Positions 31,608 through 39,379 of a DNA stretch of 40,542 nucleotides are shown piece after piece. Within the stretch, counting starts at the first letter, position 1; each line of letters starts with the position of its first letter. The translations under genes and the position numbers were made by a program. The stretch comes from Bacteroidales bacterium (lineage in GTDB: Bacteria > Bacteroidota > Bacteroidia > Bacteroidales > JAADJA01). The notes below the pieces were generated by a model. That model saw only the letters and a list, made by a program, of their open reading frames with translations. It was not told the DNA's origin and did not search any database. The stretch lies in NCBI GenBank assembly GCA_026984135.1, contig JALSSR010000209.1, positions 1-40,542 on the forward strand, read 5' to 3'.

Positions 31608-31636
31608 AAAAAAGGGTGACACCATTGGCATCACCC
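31608..31636 (-). terminator. terminator of the second Asp-box T9SS gene
   Basis: On the minus strand GGGTGATGCC and GGTGTCACCC form a stem followed by six T residues. It lies 24 bp past the stop and is nearly identical in layout to the terminator of the neighbouring paralog. Confidence 0.8.
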
Positions 31637-31660
31637 TTTATAAACCATAATTGTTATTGT

Positions 31661-33526
31661 TTATTCAATAACCATTTTCTTTGTTACCGAGCTATCACCG
31701 GCTTTAACAGTGTAGAAATATACACCCGAACCAATGTTGGAAGCATCAAATGTAAATGTATGCATTCCCGAAGCAACAGCACCTTTGTCGGCTGTGTAAA
31801 CAACCTGACCCATAAGGTTTGTAACCTCAAAGCTAAGATTTGCAGCTTCCGGTAATGTTACGTTAACTACCGTGCTACCGCTTGCAGGGTTAGGATAGTT
31901 TTGTGAAACATTGGCATCGGAAATAAGCTGACTGTTTTCAATACCAACCGGCATATAATTCAATACATACTCGGTATTAACCTGATAGTCGTGGTCTCCG
32001 TCTAATGCTGTTCCCGGAGTTGCATCTGCATTGTAAATAAAGAATGCATTATCATTTGCATCAAAACTACCTGCAAGAACAGGATAGATACATTCGTCGA
32101 GCCAGTGAGCAATATCCGTATCCATATCTTTCATTTCACCCCATGTATTAGCCATTCCATGATCATATGAACGACGTGTCCAGATGTGTCTGAAGTTAAA
32201 CTGTCCATTGTCATATCCCGGTGTTACTGAAGACCAAACAACTACAACCTGTCCGTTATCACAAGTAATATTTGGAAATGAACTCATTCCCTGCTCACGG
32301 TAAGTATGTAACTCTTCCATCAAAGGAGTTCCATTATCAACAACCCAACCTATATAATTTACATCTTCAGTCAGATTCTCATAAGCCAAAGCTCTGTGCT
32401 GATTTGTTGCTGTAAACGGAGGCATTGTCTCATCCCAATAGATAATACCATCGGTATAGGGCCAGTAAGAATAAGAAGTACCAACTTCCGTATGAGCAAC
32501 ACGTGTAAGAGCACAAACAGCATGTACCATACCGTTTTCGTCAATGGCAATATCGGCAGAACCTGCAGGAGCCCAGATTGTGTCAGTTGTAATTGTTGTG
32601 TTCCAATCGAACATTGGATAAGGATGTTCCCAGGGAATAATTTTCTCCCAGTTTTCACCGTTATCCGTTGATTTCATAATGATCCAATCGTGCCATGAAC
32701 TTGCAATTGTAAAGGCAATTGTACTTCCCCTTGACTCAGCCCAGGTATAATCATCGGCACTAAATCCCATATAGTAATCCGAGTTGATATCTTCCAGGAT
32801 TGTCCAGTCTGTCCAGGTTTCACCACCGTCATTTGACCTGATGTAAAACAATGGAACATCCTGATCGGCATAAGTATCAGCAGCAGGAACAATAATATGG
32901 ATATATTCATGGTTTTCACCGGAAGTCATAACACGCGGCCAAGTGATGCCTGTTCCGCCCATATCGGCAGGGCCCGGAATATAAATCTCTGTCCAGTCAC
33001 CAACACCTTTTTCTTCTCTTTTGTTTAACATCAGACCACCGTCAGTATAAATTGACTGACCTGCAAGATGCGAAACAGCAACCTCACCGTTTTCGCCCCA
33101 GGCAGCATAAGAAGGCCAACCACATCTGTCGTCCTCAATACGGGCTGTAGGAGCAGGACCCCAGGCAGTACCGTCAAAATAGTTATAACCTGTTCCTCTT
33201 CCGGGGAAACCGGTATCGTCGCCGAGACCCATAGTCCATACGGCACCGGCAGTACCGTCGTCGTATAGCCATACTCTGTTACCGAGTAAAGAGTTTGACT
33301 GTAAGTCGTACTTTGTTGTACCTGCTTGTAATTCATCCTTAGATGCAAGCGGAGCTGTTGAGTTGGGATTAACCGGCATTTGGATTACTTCTGCACCCGT
33401 TAAAGGTGCCTGAACTGTTGCTTTTACGGCAACATTAACTTTCTCTTTTGGAAAGTTTGAATGTTTTTGCGCAAATCCGAGCGTTACAAAACTCAGAATC
33501 AATGCTGAAAGTAAAATCTTCTTCAT
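31661..33526 (-). CDS. T9SS-secreted Asp-box beta-propeller protein, paralog
   Basis: This 621-aa protein shares its whole length with the gene downstream. A signal peptide (MKKILLSALILSFVTLGFAQ) is followed by SLLGNRVWLYDDGTAGAVWTMGLGDD, DVPLFYIRSNDGGETWTDW and KSTDNGENWEKI Asp-box turns. It ends in a type A sorting domain (VSQNYPNPASGSTVVNVTLPE, then FEVTNLMGQVVYTADKG, final KKMVIE). The ORF track starts two codons earlier (MI) at 33532; MKKILL at 33526 is the better start. Many positions of the sister protein, including the Cys and Trp around RCGWPSYAA, are conserved, so the two are a recent duplication. No enzymatic residues are evident. Confidence 0.85.
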   Translation of the reverse strand: MKKILLSALILSFVTLGFAQKHSNFPKEKVNVAVKATVQAPLTGAEVIQMPVNPNSTAPLASKDELQAGTTKYDLQSNSLLGNRVWLYDDGTAGAVWTMGLGDDTGFPGRGTGYNYFDGTAWGPAPTARIEDDRCGWPSYAAWGENGEVAVSHLAGQSIYTDGGLMLNKREEKGVGDWTEIYIPGPADMGGTGITWPRVMTSGENHEYIHIIVPAADTYADQDVPLFYIRSNDGGETWTDWTILEDINSDYYMGFSADDYTWAESRGSTIAFTIASSWHDWIIMKSTDNGENWEKIIPWEHPYPMFDWNTTITTDTIWAPAGSADIAIDENGMVHAVCALTRVAHTEVGTSYSYWPYTDGIIYWDETMPPFTATNQHRALAYENLTEDVNYIGWVVDNGTPLMEELHTYREQGMSSFPNITCDNGQVVVVWSSVTPGYDNGQFNFRHIWTRRSYDHGMANTWGEMKDMDTDIAHWLDECIYPVLAGSFDANDNAFFIYNADATPGTALDGDHDYQVNTEYVLNYMPVGIENSQLISDANVSQNYPNPASGSTVVNVTLPEAANLSFEVTNLMGQVVYTADKGAVASGMHTFTFDASNIGSGVYFYTVKAGDSSVTKKMVIE

Positions 33527-33600
33527 GATCATTTTTTTTTGTTAGACAATAAATTTATTTAAAAGTTCTTAATAAATTCTTATTTCATTAAAACAGCCTG

Positions 33601-33669
33601 CAAAATTAAATAATATTTTTTTCAAAATCAAGAATAATAAGTTAAAGGTCGAAAAAAAAAGTTAACGGT
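33601..33669 (-). promoter_or_regulatory. promoter with LytTR-like direct repeats, second copy
   Basis: On the minus strand, -7 is TAATTTTG (33608-33601) and -33 is CTTGA (plus-strand CAAG at 33629), spacer 20 bp as in the paralog. Upstream are ACCTTTAAC (33649-33641) and ACCGTTAAC (33669-33661), period 20 bp. The parallel layout with the sister promoter suggests shared control by one DNA-binding protein. Confidence 0.55.
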
Positions 33670-33695
33670 CATTCTTCGACTTCGCCCGGAATGAC
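33668..33695. repeat. GTCATTC/GAATGAC hairpin repeat
   Basis: GTCATTC and GAATGAC frame a TTCGACTTCGCCCG loop. It resembles a common dispersed palindrome family. It overlaps the outer edge of the direct-repeat operator of the T9SS gene and lies 42 bp before the iorB stop. Confidence 0.5.
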
Positions 33696-33736
33696 ATTCG
33701 ACTTTTGCTTAGAGTAACTTTTGACAACATAAAACG

Positions 33737-34312
33737 TCAAAGATTCGCTCTCTTTCTACCTTCATCAAATGCTTTCAGATTGAGTTCAACGATTTTATCA
33801 CCTTTGGAACCAAATAGTTTTTTAATTGCATTTTTTAGCTTTTCTTCCGAAACGCCGAGAAAAGGAGATGCAGCACCGAGGATAACCATATTGGCGGACC
33901 TGTGCGAGCCGAGAGCCTTTGCTATTTTATCGGCATCAATGGCCACATGATTCGGAATGGATTCTATCTCCTTCATAACATCAGCCATATCGGGATAATT
34001 ATCAATATTTACATAAGGAGTTGTATTGGTAACCAGCCAGCCCTCATCGTCAAGCATATCCACATATCGTAATGATTCCATAGGTTCCACTGCAATTATC
34101 AAATCGCATTGTCCTTCGGGTATCAAATCGGAAGCTATTTCCTTGTCGGAAATTCTCATATCGGAATGGACATCACCACCCCGCTGGCTCATTCCGTGAA
34201 CCTCGGCTTGCTTTATAAACAATCCGGCTTCTATTGAAGCCAGGCCGATAACATTCGCAATTGTCAGAATTCCCTGACCACCTACTCCGGCAAGAATTAT
34301 ATCTCTTTTCAT
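33737..34312 (-). CDS. iorB: indolepyruvate oxidoreductase subunit beta
   Basis: This 191-aa cytoplasmic subunit shows the gamma-type 2-oxoacid oxidoreductase pattern: DIILAGVGGQGILTIANVIG, AEVHGMSQRGGDVHSDMRI, and GAASPFLGVSEEKL. With IorA it decarboxylates aryl pyruvates made from aromatic amino acids to aryl-acetyl-CoA, reducing ferredoxin. It is downstream of iorA on the same strand, but 203 bp of non-coding sequence separates them. No [4Fe-4S] motif is present in this subunit, as expected. Confidence 0.93.
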   Translation of the reverse strand: MKRDIILAGVGGQGILTIANVIGLASIEAGLFIKQAEVHGMSQRGGDVHSDMRISDKEIASDLIPEGQCDLIIAVEPMESLRYVDMLDDEGWLVTNTTPYVNIDNYPDMADVMKEIESIPNHVAIDADKIAKALGSHRSANMVILGAASPFLGVSEEKLKNAIKKLFGSKGDKIVELNLKAFDEGRKRANL

Positions 34313-34453
34313 TTTTACTATATTATTATATATTCAAAAACCGCCTCCTTCTTTCCTTTATCCGTCGAAACTTGTGTCAAGGACAGGAAAAAGGGAATTG
34401 CATCTTAAACCTTTCCTGTTTACAAATAGTGATCAGGTTGTATATTTTTGTCT

Positions 34454-34495
34454 TTCCCTCTCCGGAAGAGGATTAAAGTGAGGGTATTAATATAA
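34454..34495. repeat. CCCTCT-hairpin-AGAGG dispersed repeat, copy 2
   Basis: CCCTCTCCGGAAGAGG followed by GTGAGGG resembles the element at 29255. It sits in the 203-bp gap between iorA and iorB, which holds no gene. An imperfect hairpin (ACAGGAAAAAGG and CCTTTCCTGT) also lies at about 34382-34421. Confidence 0.5.
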
Positions 34496-34515
34496 GATAA
34501 AACCAATATTAACCT

Positions 34516-36141
34516 TCACACCCCAACCGTTTCTTTCTGCTTAATTTTTTTCAGTTCACGTAATCTTTTCGATGCGGTAACAATACATTCTCTTCTTGGA
34601 ATAATTACCGAAACTCCTTCATATTCAATCTCTTCCTTAAATATTTTCATATTTTTTTCGTGTTCCTTAGGCATTGGTTCCACAACCCGGATATGCTCTT
34701 TTTCAACACCAAGCGCTTCACAAATTCTTTCGATTTTCCCGGTTGCCTGCGACTTCTGTCCGCCGGTCATAGCAGTAGTACCGTTGTCAAGGATAAAAAC
34801 CGTGATAGGAGAATTGTCATTAACGGCATCCAGCAACCCCGTCATTCCCGAGTGTGTAAACGTCGAATCCCCGATAACTGCAACAGAAGGTACAAGTCCG
34901 GAGTCGGCAGCACCTTTTGCCATTGTTATGGAAGCACCCATATCCACACAACTGTTGATAGCATCAAAAGGCTCAAGAGCACCAAGAGTATAACAACCGA
35001 TGTCGGCAAAAACCCTTCCCTTTGACAATCCGGCAAGTGCCTCATTTAAAGCACGATAAGAATAGATATGGGGGCATCCCTTGCACAATTGCGGTGGACG
35101 CGGAGCCACAACGGAAGGAATATCCCTCTTGTGCGAAACTTCCATACCGAGAGCAACAGCTACTCTTACGGGATTTAATTCTCCATCCCTCGGCACAGTA
35201 CCGTCAAGTCTGCCTTTAACTTTTTTCCCAAGATCAAAATAACTTTTAATTAGCTCTTCCACAAAGGGGTATCCATCTTCAAGAACCAATATTTCGTCAC
35301 ATTCATTATATAATTTATTAAGATGGTTTTCGGGCAAAGGATATTGTCCTATTTTTAAAACCGGGTGCAAAATATCTCTTTCCGGAAAGTTCTCCATTAA
35401 ATAATTATATGCAATTCCGCAAGCTATAATTCCAAGGCTTTTATCCTTTCCGTCAAAATACCGGTTATATTGTGAAGTCTCCGACTCAACAATAAAAGCA
35501 CCCTGATTACCAAGCAGATGTTTATATCTTTTCCGTGCAATAGCAGGCAGGAGAATAAACTGTTTCGGGTCGGAAGGCAAACGTAGCGGATTTTGCTCCT
35601 TTTTTTCCTTCACCACAACTCCCGACCTTGAATGTGCAAGCCTTGTGGTTATCCTCAGCAAAACGGGTACTCTGAATTTTTCAGAAAGGTCAAACCCATA
35701 CCCTACCATATCATAGGCTTCCTGCTGGTTTGAGGGTTCAAGGATGGGAATCATAGCAAATTTACCGTAAAACCTTGAATCCTGCTCATTTTGTGACGAG
35801 TGCATAGAAGGGTCATCTGCCGAGACAACCACCAGTCCGCCGTTGGCACCGGTGATAGCCGAGTTTATAAATGCATCGGCAGCAACATTCAGCCCGACAT
35901 GTTTCATGGTTACTATTGTACGTTTACCGGAATATGACATCCCGAGGGCAGCCTCCATAGCCGTTTTTTCATTTGATGCCCATCCTGTACGAATTTTACC
36001 TTCCTTAGCCTCTTTGGTTCGCATTATATGCTCCATAATCTCGGTCGAAGGTGTACCCGGATAAGCATATATCCCTGACAACCCGGCATCAACAGCTCCC
36101 TGAGCTATCGCCTCGTCACCCAATACCATTATTTTTCCCAT
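34516..36141 (-). CDS. iorA: indolepyruvate oxidoreductase subunit alpha, no ferredoxin domain
   Basis: This 541-aa thiamine-diphosphate enzyme subunit has the N-terminal pyrimidine-type domain (GLSGIYAYPGTPSTEIMEHI) and the TPP/Mg site GDSTFTHSGMTGLLDAVNDNSPITVFILDN. CKGCPHIY is the only cysteine-rich spot. It ends soon after the usual IPRRECIV segment with a basic tail. The two-[4Fe-4S] ferredoxin domain seen at the C-terminus of many IorA proteins is absent, and no CxxCxxC is found here or in the gap to iorB. Bacteroidota homologs may often be this short; that is from memory. The start at the ATG (MGKIMVLG) is preferred to the upstream TTG. Confidence 0.9.
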   Translation of the reverse strand: MGKIMVLGDEAIAQGAVDAGLSGIYAYPGTPSTEIMEHIMRTKEAKEGKIRTGWASNEKTAMEAALGMSYSGKRTIVTMKHVGLNVAADAFINSAITGANGGLVVVSADDPSMHSSQNEQDSRFYGKFAMIPILEPSNQQEAYDMVGYGFDLSEKFRVPVLLRITTRLAHSRSGVVVKEKKEQNPLRLPSDPKQFILLPAIARKRYKHLLGNQGAFIVESETSQYNRYFDGKDKSLGIIACGIAYNYLMENFPERDILHPVLKIGQYPLPENHLNKLYNECDEILVLEDGYPFVEELIKSYFDLGKKVKGRLDGTVPRDGELNPVRVAVALGMEVSHKRDIPSVVAPRPPQLCKGCPHIYSYRALNEALAGLSKGRVFADIGCYTLGALEPFDAINSCVDMGASITMAKGAADSGLVPSVAVIGDSTFTHSGMTGLLDAVNDNSPITVFILDNGTTAMTGGQKSQATGKIERICEALGVEKEHIRVVEPMPKEHEKNMKIFKEEIEYEGVSVIIPRRECIVTASKRLRELKKIKQKETVGV

Positions 36142-36179
36142 ATTTCTATCTTTCAACTTTGTTTTTAAAAATATGGAAG

Positions 36180-36187
36180 CAAAAGTA
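36180..36187 (-). promoter_or_regulatory. -7 element of iorA
   Basis: On the minus strand this is TACTTTTG, a TAnnTTTG match, 38 bp before the iorA ATG. Confidence 0.5.
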
Positions 36188-36242
36188 TATAATTAATGGT
36201 ACTTATAAAAGAAATATAAATATTATTTTATCTCAATTTACC

Positions 36243-36250
36243 TATTTTTG
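36243..36250 (+). promoter_or_regulatory. -7 element of the AcpH-like gene
   Basis: TATTTTTG matches TAnnTTTG, 22 bp before the ATG at 36273, in the divergent region with iorA. Confidence 0.55.
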
Positions 36251-36272
36251 TGACCTGTAATTATATTAATGT

Positions 36273-36863
36273 ATGAACTTTCTGGCACACGTATATCTTT
36301 CAGGTGAAAATGAAGAGACAATTATAGGTAATTTTATTGCCGATCATGTTAAAGGAAACAGGATAAACAGGTATTCTCCCGGGATTATTGCAGGAATACA
36401 ATTGCACCGTGAGATTGATACTTTCACCGACAGTCATCCGATTTTTCTTGCAAGTAAAGCCAGACTACAAAAGAAGTATAAAAAATATTCGGGCGTAATA
36501 GTTGACATGTTTTACGACCATTTTCTATCGGCAAACTGGCCGGATTATTCAGAGGAGGATATTACAAGTTTCACAAACAGGATATACAGGATTGCTATTA
36601 AACGATATTTCATACTTCCCCCAAAAACAAAAAGACTGCTGCCTTTTATGGCACGATCCAACTGGCTTGCAGGTTACGGCACTCTTGAAGGAATTGACAG
36701 GGCATTGACAGGCATGTCGGGACGAACACCTTTCAAGTCGGGAATGGAAAATGCTGCCGGGGATCTGAAAAGGGATTATAGCCTGTACAAAACCGAGTTT
36801 CAGCAATTCTTTCCCGAAGTAATACGTTTTTCAGATGAAAGGCGACGGGATACGGGGATATGA
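36273..36863 (+). CDS. acyl carrier protein phosphodiesterase (AcpH-like)
   Basis: This 196-aa protein belongs to the AcpH family, which removes phosphopantetheine from acyl carrier protein. The N-terminal MNFLAHVYLSG and IIGNFIADHVKGN are family signatures; GIQLHREIDTFTDSHP and VDMFYDHFLSANW supply the His and Asp residues expected to bind metal. Length is normal. It is a single-gene transcription unit, convergent with the YtfJ-like gene 23 bp away and divergent from iorA. Confidence 0.88.
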   Translation: MNFLAHVYLSGENEETIIGNFIADHVKGNRINRYSPGIIAGIQLHREIDTFTDSHPIFLASKARLQKKYKKYSGVIVDMFYDHFLSANWPDYSEEDITSFTNRIYRIAIKRYFILPPKTKRLLPFMARSNWLAGYGTLEGIDRALTGMSGRTPFKSGMENAAGDLKRDYSLYKTEFQQFFPEVIRFSDERRRDTGI

Positions 36864-36886
36864 GAGGTTGATCCGAAACGTGCCGG

Positions 36887-37273
36887 CTATTCATTCTCTC
36901 CTTCCAGGTCTTCCTGTTTTTTATCTTTTCTGTTTTTAATAATGCTTTCAATAAGGTCGGGTACTTTTTCAAATACCGACTGCAATCCCTTTGAGCGTGC
37001 AACGCTAACCATTGATATCTCATCACCTCTCGAAACCAGAAATCCTATTGGTTCCATACCGATTCCGGCACCGGCGCCGCCAGCTTTTTTCCCTTTTTCG
37101 TCGGCTTTTGACGACCCGCCACCTGCACTGCCGAATCCAACTCCGATTTTTATTACCGGTACACACGTAAATTCACCAAGTTGAAAAGGGTCGCCGATAA
37201 CAGTTTTAGTCTTTGCAACCGAATCCATCTGCTCCATAACCTTATTGAGCACATCTTCCATTTTAAAGTCCAT
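36887..37273 (-). CDS. YtfJ/GerW family protein
   Basis: This 128-aa protein has the family core VIGDPFQLGEFTCVPVIKIGVGFGSAGGGS, a glycine-rich segment, then GAGIGMEPIGFLVSRGDEISMVSV and a C-terminal helix. In Bacillus the homolog (YtfJ/GerW) is a forespore protein made from the ytfI-ytfJ operon, where YtfI is DUF2953. Here a DUF2953 gene ends 2 bp upstream, so the pair is conserved. The organism shows no other sporulation gene in this window. The function in Bacteroidota is unknown. Confidence 0.85.
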   Translation of the reverse strand: MDFKMEDVLNKVMEQMDSVAKTKTVIGDPFQLGEFTCVPVIKIGVGFGSAGGGSSKADEKGKKAGGAGAGIGMEPIGFLVSRGDEISMVSVARSKGLQSVFEKVPDLIESIIKNRKDKKQEDLEGENE

Positions 37274-37275
37274 AA

Positions 37276-37878
37276 TTATATATTTTTAAGTTCTTTTCTG
37301 TTTCTATAAATAAATTTCACCAAAATTAATAAAATTCTGAAAACACTATGTTCTAACAATGCTATAACGCTAACGCTTCCCTGATAGTTCACTCTCAGAT
37401 TTATTCTGTTCGTATTAAACTGAACGAATACCGGAATGAGCCGGGCGTTATTAATCACATCACCGGTATCAATGTCAACATCCAGTTTTTTTAATCGTAG
37501 TGCCTTAAACACTTTCCATCCTAATTTTGAAAAAAGTTTTAGTTTTTTAACCTCCTTTTTATTTATCCGCCGTACAATTCTTTTTTTCTTTTTCACCGGC
37601 TCCTTCCGGTTTCTTTTTTCTTTTTCTTTCGACTCTTCCTTCTCAATCTCTTCGACTATCAATTTTCTTATAGGATAGATATTAAAGTGATAAAACGGTA
37701 TTTTAACTTTAATAAAAAAAATTTCCAGCTCATCAGGAATAAAATCTACCTTAAAAAGCCCAAGCCATTCAAAAAAATACCGATTTACAGTTGTATCAAT
37801 ATAAAATTTAAAAGGCACAAATAATATCCAGGAGATAAAAAGTAAAACACTGACAGTTATTATTACCAAAACTATCAT
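37276..37878 (-). CDS. DUF2953-like protein (YtfI family)
   Basis: This 200-aa protein has one N-terminal membrane helix (VLVIITVSVLLFISWILFV). The next segment (YFFEWLGLFKVDFIPDELEIFFIKVKIPFYHF) and the C-terminal LDVDIDTGDVINNARLIPVFVQ are what DUF2953 proteins look like. A long lysine- and glutamate-rich linker (about 75-120) separates them. It is between the coiled-coil gene (8 bp) and YtfJ (2 bp), so the three form one operon. The assignment rests on the topology and the YtfJ partner more than on a strong motif. Confidence 0.7.
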   Translation of the reverse strand: MIVLVIITVSVLLFISWILFVPFKFYIDTTVNRYFFEWLGLFKVDFIPDELEIFFIKVKIPFYHFNIYPIRKLIVEEIEKEESKEKEKRNRKEPVKKKKRIVRRINKKEVKKLKLFSKLGWKVFKALRLKKLDVDIDTGDVINNARLIPVFVQFNTNRINLRVNYQGSVSVIALLEHSVFRILLILVKFIYRNRKELKNI

Positions 37879-37886
37879 AAAGTCGT

Positions 37887-38801
37887 TTATTTGATATTGT
37901 TATATTTTTCGGTAATTTTTTTTATGGTCTCCTTTTGTTCGTTAATCTTATTAAGAAGTTCTTCTTTTTGTTTGTTATTTTCTTCAATTTTTCGTTTGAG
38001 TTCAATATTATCCATTCGATATTCAACAATGTTATCTTTCAGTTTTTCAATCTCCTTTTCAATTTTCTTCCTTTGTTTTTCCAAACTCTTCAGACTCTTT
38101 TTTGCTTGATCCAGCAATTCTTTATCACCACCTATTGAAGCCATTGATTCCTTTTTATTATCTATTTCGCCCTGCTTTCTATTCTTATCAGCTTCCAAAG
38201 AGTTTATTTGAGTTTCAGCATTTATAGAATCGTTTTCATTATGCTTTACTTTTTTATTGAATGACTCGGTTTGCTTCAAAAGCTTATCCAATTCGGAGTT
38301 TAGATTTTTCAATTCTTTATTTTCCTGTTCAAGCTCCTGCTCAACAGCTTTCTTATACTCTTCAACAGCAAAATCGTACAGAAAATGTTTTATCCCCTGA
38401 TATGTCTTTTCATTATCCACATTCCGCTTGTTTCCGTCAAATGAAAAAAAAGAGCTGTCAATTTCAAAAAGAGCTACCAGTTTTACGGCAGAGTCCACCC
38501 CATACACAGCACTGTAAATATTTATAAGGCTGTCGCTTATTCTATTTATCCGGGTATTAAGAATAACAATCTCATCATTATTTTCGGATACTTTCGACTT
38601 TGTATTTTGCCTAATAAGTTTCTTCCATGGTTTTATAACATCTTCAGCATTCGCCTGCGGTATCTTCACAATGAATGCAGGTTGTTCACCTTTCGACATC
38701 GTAACGGTTTTTTCGGTAATCTCTATTGGAAATTGTGCCGAAGTTGTAAATACAAGGGTAAACAGAATCAGAACGGTCAGAGTAAATTTAATTATTTTCA
38801 T
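37887..38801 (-). CDS. secreted coiled-coil protein of unknown function
   Basis: This 304-aa protein has a signal peptide (IIKFTLTVLILFTLVFTTSAQ) and a small N-terminal domain to about 135. From about 150 to 304 it is a long, highly charged coiled coil (EQELEQENKELKNLNSELDKLLKQ, then KKIEKEIEKLKDNIVEY, RKIEENNKQKEELLNKI). No catalytic motif is seen. It is first in an operon with the DUF2953 and YtfJ-like genes. A structural or scaffold role in the periplasm is a guess. Confidence 0.75.
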   Translation of the reverse strand: MKIIKFTLTVLILFTLVFTTSAQFPIEITEKTVTMSKGEQPAFIVKIPQANAEDVIKPWKKLIRQNTKSKVSENNDEIVILNTRINRISDSLINIYSAVYGVDSAVKLVALFEIDSSFFSFDGNKRNVDNEKTYQGIKHFLYDFAVEEYKKAVEQELEQENKELKNLNSELDKLLKQTESFNKKVKHNENDSINAETQINSLEADKNRKQGEIDNKKESMASIGGDKELLDQAKKSLKSLEKQRKKIEKEIEKLKDNIVEYRMDNIELKRKIEENNKQKEELLNKINEQKETIKKITEKYNNIK

Positions 38802-38882
38802 ACTATTTGTTTTTGGATTGTCAATTAATTGTTAATTTACTATGTTTAAAACATTCTGCTAAAATAATATATTTTTTATAAA

Positions 38883-39293
38883 TCAGGAAACTATCGTCAT
38901 CACTATTCTTCTTTTTCCACCATAATTCCGAAACTCACAAAGATAAACACCCTGCCAGGTACCGAGATTCAGCCTGTGGTTTGAGATCGGAATAGTGACT
39001 GACTGACCGACGAGGGATGATTTTATATGAGCCGGCATATCGTCAAGGCCTTCAAAGGTATGAATATAATTTGATGCGCTTTCGGGGACTAATCGGTTAA
39101 AAACCGTTTCAAAATCGGTTCTTACTGTCGGGTCGGCATTTTCGTTCAGGGTGAGACCGGCGGAAGTATGTTGTATGAAAATATGCACAATGCCTTTCTC
39201 GGGCAGGGCCGGAAGATTATCCTCAATGATATGAGTAATCAAGTGAAAACCCCGTGGAAATTGCGGCAGTACAATAGTAACCTGTTCAACCAT
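38883..39293 (-). CDS. yjbQ: YjbQ/UPF0047 family protein
   Basis: This 136-aa protein has the UPF0047 signature: GIVHIFIQHTSAGLTLNENADPTVRTDFE and HTFEGLDDMPAHIKSSLVGQSVTIPI, ending WQGVYLCEFRNYGGKRRIVMTIV. The His and Asp/Glu residues of the putative active site are intact. Related proteins have weak thiamine-phosphate synthase activity, but the true role is unclear. It is preceded by citrate synthase on the same strand with a terminator between them. Confidence 0.9.
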   Translation of the reverse strand: MVEQVTIVLPQFPRGFHLITHIIEDNLPALPEKGIVHIFIQHTSAGLTLNENADPTVRTDFETVFNRLVPESASNYIHTFEGLDDMPAHIKSSLVGQSVTIPISNHRLNLGTWQGVYLCEFRNYGGKRRIVMTIVS

Positions 39294-39313
39294 AATGTTC
39301 CGAATTAAAATAC

Positions 39314-39360
39314 AAAAAAAGGCTGTCTCAATAAAAGGTAAACCCTAAATCAAAACAGCC
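39314..39360 (-). terminator. terminator of citrate synthase
   Basis: On the minus strand GGCTGT and ACAGCC pair around a long loop and are followed by seven T residues. It is 19 bp past the citrate synthase stop and 20 bp before the yjbQ start. Confidence 0.75.
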
Positions 39361-39379
39361 CTATATTAATTTCCAATAA

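Noticed and set aside
29460-33532. Sialidase activity of the Asp-box proteins
   Set aside because: Asp-box turns alone mark a propeller fold. The arginine triad and Tyr/Glu pair of sialidases were not recognised.
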